Part shown: one piece after another, positions 24,552 to 32,759 of the stretch | Position numbering within the stretch: position 1 is the stretch's first letter | How the letters are laid out: the number at the start of each line of letters is the position of its first letter | NCBI RefSeq assembly: GCF_024505145.1 | Contig: NZ_JANIAA010000048.1 | Span: forward strand, 1-64,000 | DNA from: Streptomyces rugosispiralis | GTDB taxonomy: Bacteria; Actinomycetota; Actinomycetes; Streptomycetales; Streptomycetaceae | DNA: 64,000 nt | Reading direction: 5' to 3' | Translations under genes and position numbers: made by a program | The notes under the pieces: model-generated | Told to the model about the DNA's origin: nothing | What the model saw: only the letters and a program-made list of their open reading frames with translations | Databases searched by the model: none

Positions 24552-26240
24552 ATGGCCCCTGGACATCACCACCCTCACGATGAACTCGCGGTGCACAGCC
24601 TGCCCCCGGCCCTCGACCTGTCCGTACGGGGCGAGGAGCTGACCCCCGATCAGCTCTCCCGGCGCTCGATGCTGCGCCGCGCGGGGCTGCTGGGCGCGGG
24701 GCTCGGCGCCGCGAGCGTGCTGGACGGCGGCACCGCGCACGCCGTCGCGGCGGACGGCGCGGTGACGCCCGGCTCCCGGCACGGCGGCGGCTATCTGTGG
24801 CTGGCCGGGGACCACCACATCCACACCCAGTACAGCAACGACGGCAAGTACCGGGTCATCGACCAGGTGCGGCAGGGCGCCCGGCACGGCCTGGACTGGA
24901 TGGTGATCACCGACCACGGGAACGTCACCCACGCCCGGATCGGGGTCGAGAAGGTCAACCCCGACATCCGCGAGGCGCGCGAGACCCACCGGGACGCGCT
25001 GGTCTTCCAGGGGCTGGAGTGGAACATCCCCGGCGCCGAGCACGGCACGGTCTTCGTCCACCCCGGCCGTGACGAGGTGGCGGTGCTCAAGGAGTTCGAG
25101 ACCTCCTTCGACGGATCGGTCAAGAACGCCGGGGACTCCACCCCGCGGAACGAGACGCTGGCCATCGCCGGTCTTGACTTCCTCTCCGACGCGGTGCGCC
25201 GGCGGCGCGTCAAGGCCGCGCTGATGCTCGCCAACCACCCCGCCCGCAAGGGCCTGGACTCCCCGCACGAGATCCGGGGCTGGCGGGACGCCCAGCCGCA
25301 GATCGCCGTGGGCATGGAGGGCGCGCCGGGCCACCAGGCGGCCGGGATCCCGGCCGCCGCGCACGGTCCGGGCGGTGCGCGCGGGCTGTACGAGAACGCC
25401 CCGGGGCCGCAGTCCTTCGCCGCGTACCCGGCCGAGTCGTACCGCACCTGGGGCGGCTTCGACTGGATGACGGCCACGGTGGGCGGGCTGTGGGACAGCC
25501 TGCTCAGCGAGGGCAAGCCGTGGTGGATCACCGCCAACTCCGACTCCCACAACGTCTACGCCGACACCGCGATGCGCGGCCCCGGCAGCGACTACGAGAC
25601 CAACGGGCGGCAGAACGACCCGGTGTACCGGGGCGGGCTCGACCTGGCGGAGAACGACTACTGGCCGGGCCAGTACAGCCGCACCCATGTGGGCGCCGAG
25701 GACTTCTCGTACGCCGCCGTCATGGACGGCATCCGGGCGGGCCGGGTGTGGGTGGACCACGGCGGGCTGATCAGCGGACTGGACGCGCGGCTCGGCGGCG
25801 GCCGGGGCCGTTCGGTCACCCTCGGCGGCACACTGCACGTGGAGCGCGGTACAAGGGTGCGGCTCGAGGTGGACATCGCCCTGGCCAACGGCCCCAACTG
25901 GGCCGGTTTCGTCCCGAAGCTGGCGCGGGTGGACGTCATCCAGGGCGAGGTCACGGGCGCGGTGGACGACCGTGACACCTTCGCGGCGCCGCGCACCCGC
26001 GTGGTGAAGTCGTATCAGATCGGCCGTACGACGGGAACGGTCCGGCTCTCCTACGACCTCGGCCCGGTGGACCGCCCGCTGTACGTACGGCTGCGCGGCA
26101 CCGATGGCAACCGCGTGGCGGTGGGCGCGCGGGGCGCGGCGGTGGATCCGCACGGCCCGGCGATGGATGTGCCGGGCGATGCGGATCCGTGGCGCGATCT
26201 GTGGTTCTACGCCAATCCCCTGTGGGTGCTGCCCGCCTGA
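24552..26240 (+). CDS. Secreted PHP-domain metal-dependent phosphoesterase-like protein
   Basis: A 562-residue protein with a twin-arginine signal (SRRSMLRRAGLLGAGLGAAS around residues 36-55). The PHP metal site is visible as GDHHIHTQYS, WMVITDHGNV, FQGLEWNIPG, ANHPARKGLD and ITANSDSHNV. A beta-rich C-terminal domain of about 180 residues follows. PHP proteins cleave phosphoester bonds using a trinuclear metal centre. An exported one may scavenge phosphate, matching the adjacent divergent EEP-family enzyme. The ATG at 24552 is the first that gives the HHHPHDELAVHSLPP start usual for these proteins. Confidence 0.8.
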   Translation: MAPGHHHPHDELAVHSLPPALDLSVRGEELTPDQLSRRSMLRRAGLLGAGLGAASVLDGGTAHAVAADGAVTPGSRHGGGYLWLAGDHHIHTQYSNDGKYRVIDQVRQGARHGLDWMVITDHGNVTHARIGVEKVNPDIREARETHRDALVFQGLEWNIPGAEHGTVFVHPGRDEVAVLKEFETSFDGSVKNAGDSTPRNETLAIAGLDFLSDAVRRRRVKAALMLANHPARKGLDSPHEIRGWRDAQPQIAVGMEGAPGHQAAGIPAAAHGPGGARGLYENAPGPQSFAAYPAESYRTWGGFDWMTATVGGLWDSLLSEGKPWWITANSDSHNVYADTAMRGPGSDYETNGRQNDPVYRGGLDLAENDYWPGQYSRTHVGAEDFSYAAVMDGIRAGRVWVDHGGLISGLDARLGGGRGRSVTLGGTLHVERGTRVRLEVDIALANGPNWAGFVPKLARVDVIQGEVTGAVDDRDTFAAPRTRVVKSYQIGRTTGTVRLSYDLGPVDRPLYVRLRGTDGNRVAVGARGAAVDPHGPAMDVPGDADPWRDLWFYANPLWVLPA

Positions 26241-26269
26241 CGACCGCCGGGGGCCGGTGCCGGCGCGCT

Positions 26270-27382
26270 TCAGAGCTTGCCCGCGCCGGCCTGGGCGGTG
26301 ACGGTGGCCACGACGGAGGACGCCGGTTCCGCCGTGTACGCGTACGGCGGGGTGGTGAAGCTGCCCGTCCGGGAGATCTCGGTGGCCGCGCCGCCCAGGT
26401 CGTTGCCGCGCAGCACCGCATAGCCGTCGATGTCGCTGTCCCGGCTGGTGGTGACGGCCACCTCGGTGTCGCGGAAGACGTTGTTCTCGACCAGCGTCTG
26501 CGCGCCCATCCGGGAGTGCACACCGGTTTCCGCGCCCTGGACGTAGTTGTCGTAGAAGTGGCCGGTGCCGAAGCGCAGGCTGGGGATGCGGGAGTAGACG
26601 TTCGTGAACCAGTTGTGGTGGTACGTCACCTTGAGGTGACCGGTGTCCTCGCTCGCGTTGTTGTCGCTGTGGCCGACCAGGCTGCCCTTGAAGTGGTCGG
26701 CGAACTTGTTCCAGGAGACGGTGATGTTGTCCGAGCCGTGGTTGATGTCCAGCAGACCGTCGTAGTAGTCCTTGTCGTGGTCGCGGTCGGCCGAGAAGGT
26801 GTTGTGGTCGATCCACACCTTGGTGGACTTCTGCACGGTGATGCCGTCGGACGGCTTCCGGGGCTTGCTGATGTTGAGGTTGCGGACGATGACGTTCGTC
26901 GCCTGCTTCAGCCGCAGTCCGCCACCGGTGAGGCCGGAGCCCGAACCCACGCCCAGCACGGTGGTGTTGGAGCCGATGTCCACCTGGCCGGTGAGGGAGA
27001 TCAGCCCGGAGACCCTGACCACCTTGGCCTGGTCGCCGGTGACGGCGGACTTGAAGGCGTCCAGGGAGGTCACGGTGGTGGCGGTGGCGTTTCCGCCGCC
27101 CGTGGTGCCGGCGCCGAAGCCGATGGGGGCGGTCTCGGCGGTGGTCCCCGCGCCGGAGCGTGCGGCGGTGATGTACGCGGAGTCGGGGCGTGCGGAGTCG
27201 GAGCGTGCGGAGTCGGCCGAGTCCGCGCCCTGGGCGGAGACCGTGGAGAGGCCGCCGAGGGCGAGCGCCGCGGTGACGCCCGCGGCGACCGCGGTCAGCC
27301 GGCGCCGGTCGCGGGCGGTGACGCGGGTGACGTCCATGACATCGCCGTCGTCCGTGGTGCCGTGGTCGTGCGTCGAGCGCAT
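26270..27382 (-). CDS. pel: Secreted pectate lyase, PL1 family
   Basis: A 370-residue enzyme that cleaves polygalacturonate by calcium-assisted beta-elimination. The N-terminus up to about residue 50 is a secretion signal (RRRLTAVAAGVTAALALGGL). The parallel beta-helix signature of PL1 is clear: VIVRNLNIS, KVWIDHNTFS, YDGLLDINHGSDNITVSWNK, VTYHHNWFTNV, RIPSLRFGTGHFYDNY, with the catalytic Arg in RIPSLRFG. The ATG at 27382 has GAGAGGAC upstream. A TTGACA/TAGCTT promoter with an AAGCGCTT palindrome lies about 200 bp upstream. It neighbours a GH51 arabinofuranosidase, consistent with pectin breakdown. Confidence 0.9.
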   Translation of the reverse strand: MRSTHDHGTTDDGDVMDVTRVTARDRRRLTAVAAGVTAALALGGLSTVSAQGADSADSARSDSARPDSAYITAARSGAGTTAETAPIGFGAGTTGGGNATATTVTSLDAFKSAVTGDQAKVVRVSGLISLTGQVDIGSNTTVLGVGSGSGLTGGGLRLKQATNVIVRNLNISKPRKPSDGITVQKSTKVWIDHNTFSADRDHDKDYYDGLLDINHGSDNITVSWNKFADHFKGSLVGHSDNNASEDTGHLKVTYHHNWFTNVYSRIPSLRFGTGHFYDNYVQGAETGVHSRMGAQTLVENNVFRDTEVAVTTSRDSDIDGYAVLRGNDLGGAATEISRTGSFTTPPYAYTAEPASSVVATVTAQAGAGKL

Positions 27383-27576
27383 GGGGGAGTCCTCTCATTC
27401 GGAGGGTCTCCACACGGGAGGGGTAATCGCTTGCGGGATGAGCGAGGGTGAGCGGCAAGCACGCTGATCACAAAGGCCGGTGGAGATCGCCAAAGGTTGC
27501 GGCTCTGACGGTGCGGGGCCCTGGCGCCGGGCGATGTGGTCAGGATCGCCCCGGCGGACAGCGGCCATCCCGGAAG

Positions 27577-27605
27577 AAGCTAGTAAGCGCTTGTTGTGCT
27601 GTCAA
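27577..27605 (-). promoter_or_regulatory. Promoter of pectate lyase gene with AAGCGCTT operator in spacer
   Basis: On the complement TTGACA (27605-27600) and TAGCTT (27582-27577) are separated by 17 bp. The spacer contains the perfect palindrome AAGCGCTT (27585-27592), the core of many LacI-family operators. A repressor bound here would block RNA polymerase directly. Confidence 0.65.
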
Positions 27606-27686
27606 CACCCGTACGAGTCAAGGGAGTTGGCCGTATCGAGAGTTGACGGGCAGGGACTTTGCCGATCCGCCCCCCATCCCGTCCAC

Positions 27687-27712
27687 GCCCCGCCCGGCAC
27701 CCCGGGCGGGGC
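27687..27712. terminator. Hairpin terminator after arabinofuranosidase gene
   Basis: GCCCCGCCCGG (27687-27697) and CCGGGCGGGGC (27702-27712) form a perfect 11-bp stem with a 4-nt loop, 17 bp beyond the stop of the minus-strand gene. Confidence 0.7.
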
Positions 27713-27728
27713 CTTCCCGCCCGGGTGC

Positions 27729-29237
27729 TCAGGCCAGGCGTATGACGTTCCAGGACATCGGCTCCAGCGTGGTGCGCAGGGCGCCGTCCGCGAGTTCCGT
27801 GCCCTCGCCGGGACGCGGGGTGACGCGCTCGGGATCGGTGAGGGTGTTACGGGCCTCGGGGTCGGCGTCGGCGAGGACGGTGTGCTCGACCACGCGGGTC
27901 ACGGGGAGGGCGGGCAGGGCGATCTCCAGCGGGAGCGGCCGGTGCTGGTCGCGGTTGACCGCGAAGACCGTCACCGCGCCGGTGGACTCGTCGAGGACGG
28001 CGGTGGCGTGCAGCAGCGGCACCTCGCCGTAGACGGCGGTCTCGTACGTCGGGCTGTCGGCATCGACCCGCAGCACCCGCCCGCGCCCGTGGGCCGACGC
28101 CTGCGCGAAGGGGTAGAAGGTGGTCTGCCGCCAGGCGGGGCCGCCCGGTTCGGTCATGATCGGGGCGATGACGTTGACCAGTTGGGCGAGGCAGGCGACG
28201 GTGACGCGGTCGGCGTGGCGGAGCAGGGCGATCAGCAGCGAGCCGACCACGACGGCGTCGGTGACGGAGTAGTTGTCCTCCAGGAGGCGCGGGGCCTCCT
28301 CCCAGTTGAGCGGCTCGGCGTTGTGGTAGTGGGTCTGGTACCAGACGTTCCACTCGTCGAACGAGAGGTTGATCTTCTTCTTCGACTTCAGCCGGGCGCC
28401 GATGTGATCGCAGGTGGCGACGACGTTCTCGATGAAGGACTCCATGTCCACGGCCGAAGCGAGGAAGGAGTCGCGGTCGCCGTCCCGCTCCTCGTAGTAG
28501 GCGTGCAGGGAGATGTGGTCCACCAGGTCGTAGCTCTCGTGGAGGACCGTCGCCTCCCAGGTGGCGAACGTCGGCATCGACTGGTTGGAGCTGCCGCACG
28601 CCACCAGCTCCACGCCCGGGTCGATCTGCCGCATCGCGCGGGCGGTCTCGGCGGCGAGCCGTCCGTACTCCTCGGCCGTCTTGTGGCCGGTCTGCCAGGG
28701 GCCGTCCATCTCATTGCCCAGGCACCACAGCCCGATGCCGTACGGATCCTTGTCGCCGTGGCCGATCCGGAGGTCTGCGAGGGCGGTGCCGGACGGGTGG
28801 TTGGCGTACTCCTGCAGCTCGAGGGCCTCGGCGACGCCGCGGGTGCCGAGGTTGAGCGCCATCATGGGCTCGCCGTCGACCTTGCGGACGAAGTCGATGT
28901 ACTCGGAGAGCCCGAACCGGTTGGTCTCGGTGGAACGCCAGGCCAGATCGAGCCGCCGCGGCCGCTCCTCGACCGGCCCGACGCCGTCCTCCCACTTGTA
29001 GCCGGAGACGAAGTTGCCCCCCGGATACCGGATGACGGTGACGCCCAACTCCCGGATTAGCGCCAGGACATCGGTACGCAGCCCGGCCTCGTCGGCGGCC
29101 GGATGGCCCGGCTCATGGATGCCGGTGTAGACGCAGCGTCCGAGGTGCTCGACGAACGAGCCGAAGAGGCGGGGGTTGACGTCGCCGACGGCGAAGGCGG
29201 GGTCGAGGGTGAACCGGGCGGAATCGGTCTGCGGCAT
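27729..29237 (-). CDS. abfA: Alpha-L-arabinofuranosidase, GH51
   Basis: A 502-residue intracellular glycosidase that releases arabinose from arabino-oligosaccharides taken up from pectin or arabinoxylan. GH51 features are visible: NPRLFGSFVEHLGRCVYTGI at the start, VIRYPGGNFVSGYKWEDGVG, the acid/base Glu in CLGNEMDGPW, and the nucleophile Glu in SFDEWNVWYQ. No signal peptide is present, as usual for GH51. The upstream region has paired TCGA-type boxes at 29291-29326. It lies behind the pectate lyase gene but has its own terminator and operator. Confidence 0.93.
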   Translation of the reverse strand: MPQTDSARFTLDPAFAVGDVNPRLFGSFVEHLGRCVYTGIHEPGHPAADEAGLRTDVLALIRELGVTVIRYPGGNFVSGYKWEDGVGPVEERPRRLDLAWRSTETNRFGLSEYIDFVRKVDGEPMMALNLGTRGVAEALELQEYANHPSGTALADLRIGHGDKDPYGIGLWCLGNEMDGPWQTGHKTAEEYGRLAAETARAMRQIDPGVELVACGSSNQSMPTFATWEATVLHESYDLVDHISLHAYYEERDGDRDSFLASAVDMESFIENVVATCDHIGARLKSKKKINLSFDEWNVWYQTHYHNAEPLNWEEAPRLLEDNYSVTDAVVVGSLLIALLRHADRVTVACLAQLVNVIAPIMTEPGGPAWRQTTFYPFAQASAHGRGRVLRVDADSPTYETAVYGEVPLLHATAVLDESTGAVTVFAVNRDQHRPLPLEIALPALPVTRVVEHTVLADADPEARNTLTDPERVTPRPGEGTELADGALRTTLEPMSWNVIRLA

Positions 29238-29290
29238 GACGGCCCATCTCTTCGGGTGTCGCGACTGCGCATGGGCGCGACCACGCGACT

Positions 29291-29326
29291 ATTCGACATA
29301 TCGACCAGCGCTCGTTTCTTCGAACG
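29291..29326. promoter_or_regulatory. Putative operator upstream of abfA
   Basis: ATTCGACATATCGACCA (29291-29307) and CGTTTCTTCGAACG (29313-29326) lie 54-89 bp upstream of the arabinofuranosidase start. The TCGATATGTCG core matches the TCGATATTTCG upstream of the dehydratase operon at 2.2 kb, and both are accompanied by TTCGAACG. This suggests one regulator for both loci. Confidence 0.45.
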
Positions 29327-29466
29327 CGACCGTAAGATCTCGCCACGGCGTGCGTCAATGGCGGGACGGCGCCGGGTTGTCCGGGCGGGACGGGCGGGCC
29401 CGGCGGGCGGGCGCTGGGCCGGGCGGACCTCCGTGGTCGCTCAGTCTGCTCGCTCAGCCTGCTCGC

Positions 29467-30579
29467 TCAGCCGGTGTGGAGGACCCGGAAGCGCTCGGGT
29501 TCCGCCGGATCCCGGTCAACGACCTGGATGGGCGGCCAGGTCCATTGCCAGACGCTGCTCCCCGGCGTACGGGAGAACCGGATCCGCCCGCGGGTGCCTT
29601 CGGCCACGACGCGCGGCCAGGACGCGGCGACGCTCGCCCGGTCCGTGCCCCGAGCACGCAGCACCTCGGCGAGGACGGCCACCGTGTCGTAGCCCTCGAA
29701 GGCGACGAAGGAGGGCGCCGCGGCCAGCCGCTCGCGGAGGGCCGCCCCGACCCGTGTACCGAGCGGGCCGAGGCGGTCGGGCAGGTAGCGCAGGAACGGG
29801 ATCGCGGCGCCGTCGGCGCCCAGCGACGTCGCCCATTCGGCGAACTCCGGCTGCCCGGCCGGAGCGCCCATCATGAGCCCGGCGAGGCGCTGGTCGCGGC
29901 GGACCGCCGTGACGACCGACACGGCCGGCTCCGGGTGGCCGACCAGAAGGAGGAGGGCTGTCGCGCGCCGGGCGACGAGTTCGTCGCACACGGCCTCGGG
30001 GGTGAGCGTGCGCATGTCGAGTTCGACGACGGTGCCGCCGCGTGGGGCGAGATGATCCCGCAGAACGCGGGCCCCGGACGCCCAGTAGACACTCGGCTCG
30101 GCCGCCACGGCGATGCGGCTGTGGCCCGCGCCGAGGAGGAAGTCCGCGTAGATCCGCCAGCCGTGGGACTGCGCCGGGGCGAGGCGCGCGACCCGTTCCG
30201 TCGGCTGTTCGGTGAGCGCGTCGAGAACCGCTGACGAGCAGAGGAACGGCAGGCCGAGGGCGTCGGCCCGGGTGGCGGCGGCGCGGGCTACGACGCTGTG
30301 GTACTCCCCCGCCAAGGCGGCCACGCCCAGCCGGGCCAGTTCATCCACAGCCGCCGCGGCCCGCTGTGGATCGGCCGCGGTGTCCCGGACCACCAGTTCG
30401 AGTGGCCTTCCGGCGATCCCGCCGTCGTCGTTGACGTCGCGTACGGCCAGTTCGAGGCCCGCGAGCAGGTGTTGACCCGCCTGGACCCAGCCGGGCCGGG
30501 TCAGCGGAACGAGAGCGCCGATCTGTACGGATGATCCATCTCGCCGTGGCGGGCGCGCCTGGGTGACCATGCCGGACAT
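29467..30579 (-). CDS. Peripla_BP_6-type ligand-binding protein without signal peptide
   Basis: A 370-residue protein with the fold of branched-chain amino acid binding proteins: VQIGALVPLTRPGWVQAG, LAVRDVNDDGGIAGRPLEL, ALAGEYHSVVARAAATRADA, FVAFEGYDTVAVLAEVLRA. Unlike true importer components it has no signal peptide or lipobox, and no permease or ATPase is nearby. It may therefore be a cytosolic sensor or a relic. The start could be ATG 30579 or 30570; neither has a strong ribosome site. Its end lies next to a 13-bp tandem repeat (CTGCTCGCTCAGC). Confidence 0.65.
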   Translation of the reverse strand: MSGMVTQARPPRRDGSSVQIGALVPLTRPGWVQAGQHLLAGLELAVRDVNDDGGIAGRPLELVVRDTAADPQRAAAAVDELARLGVAALAGEYHSVVARAAATRADALGLPFLCSSAVLDALTEQPTERVARLAPAQSHGWRIYADFLLGAGHSRIAVAAEPSVYWASGARVLRDHLAPRGGTVVELDMRTLTPEAVCDELVARRATALLLLVGHPEPAVSVVTAVRRDQRLAGLMMGAPAGQPEFAEWATSLGADGAAIPFLRYLPDRLGPLGTRVGAALRERLAAAPSFVAFEGYDTVAVLAEVLRARGTDRASVAASWPRVVAEGTRGRIRFSRTPGSSVWQWTWPPIQVVDRDPAEPERFRVLHTG

Positions 30580-30651
30580 TGCATCCGCCGCCGTCGCCGG
30601 AAGGCAACCGATTATGTGTTCGCTGCCCCGCCGGGCACCTCGCCCCGCTGC

Positions 30652-30687
30652 CTACGCTCCCTGTGCTCCCTGTGCTCCCTGTGCTCC
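30652..30687. repeat. 9-bp tandem repeat CTGTGCTCC
   Basis: Three perfect CTGTGCTCC units (30661-30687) preceded by a variant CTACGCTCC (30652-30660) abut the stop codon of the following minus-strand gene. Confidence 0.8.
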
Positions 30688-31086
30688 CTACGACGGGCGG
30701 ATGCCGGTGCTGGACAGCCTCAGCCGGAGCTCCCGCTCCTGGTCGCCCGCCACCGCGCCCTGCTCGCGCACCTCGAAGGCGCGGGCCAGGACGTCCGCCA
30801 TCCGCCGCACCTGGAGGGGGCCGCCCTGGAGGTCGGCGGTGACGGGGGCCGTCAGGGAGGCCGGGCGCGGCTCCGCGCGCGGGTCGGCCACCTCGAAGAC
30901 GGACGTCCACACCGTGGGCCGCCCCTCCCCCGCGTCCTGCGGAAGATTCGCCGTCGCCTGGTCGGACGCGTAACACGTGCGCAGCACACCGAAGACGGCC
31001 TCGGCGTCGTCCCGCGAGATTCCGCTCACCGCCACCAGCACCTGCGCGGCGGACCGAGGCTGTTCCGGACCGGCCGTCGTGGACAT
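30688..31086 (-). CDS. Hypothetical protein
   Basis: A 132-residue soluble protein I do not recognise. It starts MSTTAGPEQPRSAAQVLVAV and has a conserved-looking core (VSGISRDDAEAVFGVLRTCY, GRPTVWTSVFEVADPRAEPR) and a charged helical C-terminus. Codon use fits the genome and AAAGGTGG precedes the ATG, so it is probably real. It diverges from the GH30 gene, 170 bp apart. Confidence 0.6.
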   Translation of the reverse strand: MSTTAGPEQPRSAAQVLVAVSGISRDDAEAVFGVLRTCYASDQATANLPQDAGEGRPTVWTSVFEVADPRAEPRPASLTAPVTADLQGGPLQVRRMADVLARAFEVREQGAVAGDQERELRLRLSSTGIRPS

Positions 31087-31212
31087 GGGACCACCTTTCC
31101 CATCGCTCCGAACTCTTTCGGCTCACCGGGTACCCGCCCACCCCCGGCCCATCACCTTGTGAGCGATCCCTTGACCCGCCTCACCGCCGCCTCTAGCGTG
31201 CGGCCGACGTTA

Positions 31213-31225
31213 CGGAAACGTTCCG
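31213..31225. promoter_or_regulatory. LacI-like operator upstream of GH30 gene
   Basis: CGGAAACGTTCCG is an inverted repeat (CGGAA-ACG-TTCCG) 31 bp upstream of the GTG start, overlapping a GGAAACGTT core typical of LacI-family sites. A second half-like GGAACTTTTCGG follows. Confidence 0.5.
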
Positions 31226-31256
31226 GAACTTTTCGGAGCCGGGAAGGGAAGTTTTC

Positions 31257-32708
31257 GTGATCACTTCGGTCCGCACGGCCCTCATCGGCGCGCTCGCCGC
31301 CGCACTGCTCCCGCTCACCACACCGTTCGCCGCCGCGGAACCGCTCCGCGGCGGCACCGTGGATTTCGGAAGGCACCTCCAGACCATCGACGGTTTCGGC
31401 TTCTCCCAGGCGTTCCAGCGCGCCGATCTGATGCACGGCGCACAGGGCCTGACCCCGGAACACCAGCGCGAGGTGCTGGATCTGCTGCTGAACCGCGGCA
31501 CGGGCGCCGGGTTGAGCATTCTGCGGCTCGGCATCGGCTCGTCGTCCGACGAGGTCTACGACCATATGAAGTCCATCCAGCCCACCGACCCGGGCGGCCC
31601 GGACGCGCCCCCGCACTATGAGTGGGACGGCGCCGACGGCGGCCAGGTGTGGCTGGCCAAGGAGGCGCGGCGGTACGGCGTCAAGCGCTTCTACGCCGAC
31701 GCCTGGAGCGCGCCGGGCTATATGAAGACGAACGGGACGGACGCGAACGGCGGCACGCTGAAGGCGGAGTGGCGACGGGCGTACGCCGATTACCTGGTGC
31801 AGTACGCGAAGTTCTACCGCCAGGAGGGCGTACGCATCACCGACCTCGGCTTCACCAATGAGCCGGACCTCGCCACGTCCTACGCCTCGATGCGGTTCAC
31901 CCCGGAACAGGCGGTCGAGGTGATCAAGGCGGTCGGCCCCGCGGTGCGGCGGGCCGGGATCAATCTGCTGTGCTGCGACGCGGCCGGCTGGGACGAGCAG
32001 GCGTCGTTCTCCGCCGCGATCGAGGCCGACGGCGCCGCCGCGGCCCAGGTCGCGGTGCACACGGGCCATCCCTACGTCACCCCCTCCGACCAGCCCCTGC
32101 CGACGACCCGCCGCACCTGGATGTCGGAGTGGAGCCCCAACGGCACGACGTGGAACGAGGCGTGGGACGACCAGAACAAGGCAGGAGCGCGAAGCGCCTC
32201 GGTTGAGGGTGATGGTGGGCGACGGGCGGGAGGGTACGACGGCTTCGCGGTGGCGGAGGCGATCCACACGACGCTCGCGGACGCGGGGGCGAGTGGGTAT
32301 GTGTACTGGTTCGGCGCGTCGGTGGGCGCCACCCGGGGGCTGATCCAGCTGGACGGCCCGGACTACCACGTCTCCAAGCGGCTGTGGGCCCTGGCCGCGT
32401 ACAGCCGTTTCATCCGGCCCGGGGCGGTACGGGTCGCGGCGGACTCCGGGGCGGACGGCGTGCGGACGACGGCCTTCCGGAACCGGGACGGCCGGCGGGT
32501 CCTGGAGATCCTCAACACCGGTGAGGAGCCGGTGCGCGGGGACTACGCGCTACGCGGCGGAGCCGGTGGGGCCGGAGACGCGCGGGGCGCGGTCTACCGG
32601 ACGGACGAGACGCACTCGCTCGGCCGCGTCGGAACCGCGCGGGTGCGCGATGGACGGCTGGCGGTCGAACTGCCGGGGCGTTCGCTGACGACGGTGGTGC
32701 TGGGATAG
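31257..32708 (+). CDS. Secreted glycoside hydrolase family 30
   Basis: A 483-residue exported glycosidase, probably an endo-beta-1,6-galactanase-type GH30. The signal peptide covers residues 1-26 (ALIGALAAALLPLTTPFAAA). The (beta/alpha)8 motifs are IDGFGFSQAFQRADLM, ILRLGIGSSSDEVYDHM, WSAPGYMKTNG, the acid/base Glu in LGFTNEPDLA and the nucleophile Glu in WMSEWSPNG. A beta-sandwich tail follows. Between the nucleophile strand and GYDGFAVAEAIH there is an extra low-similarity piece (residues about 306-325) rich in Gly/Arg. The GTG at 31257 follows GGGAAGGGA. A LacI-like operator and a downstream hairpin bracket it as a single-gene unit. Confidence 0.85.
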   Translation: MITSVRTALIGALAAALLPLTTPFAAAEPLRGGTVDFGRHLQTIDGFGFSQAFQRADLMHGAQGLTPEHQREVLDLLLNRGTGAGLSILRLGIGSSSDEVYDHMKSIQPTDPGGPDAPPHYEWDGADGGQVWLAKEARRYGVKRFYADAWSAPGYMKTNGTDANGGTLKAEWRRAYADYLVQYAKFYRQEGVRITDLGFTNEPDLATSYASMRFTPEQAVEVIKAVGPAVRRAGINLLCCDAAGWDEQASFSAAIEADGAAAAQVAVHTGHPYVTPSDQPLPTTRRTWMSEWSPNGTTWNEAWDDQNKAGARSASVEGDGGRRAGGYDGFAVAEAIHTTLADAGASGYVYWFGASVGATRGLIQLDGPDYHVSKRLWALAAYSRFIRPGAVRVAADSGADGVRTTAFRNRDGRRVLEILNTGEEPVRGDYALRGGAGGAGDARGAVYRTDETHSLGRVGTARVRDGRLAVELPGRSLTTVVLG

Positions 32709-32714
32709 CCGGGA

Positions 32715-32744
32715 CCGCCCCTGCCGCACGGGTGGCAGGGGCGG
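32715..32744. terminator. Hairpin terminator between GH30 gene and convergent oxidoreductase
   Basis: CCGCCCCTGCC (32715-32725) pairs perfectly with GGCAGGGGCGG (32734-32744) around an 8-nt loop. It lies between two convergent genes and can serve both. Confidence 0.7.
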
Positions 32745-32759
32745 CCAGGCCGACCTCGG

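Noticed and set aside
24525..27458. 977-codon open frame on the minus strand
   Set aside because: It is antisense to the PHP-domain gene and runs through pectate lyase in another frame. Its Arg/His/Pro-rich composition is typical of out-of-frame GC-rich DNA.
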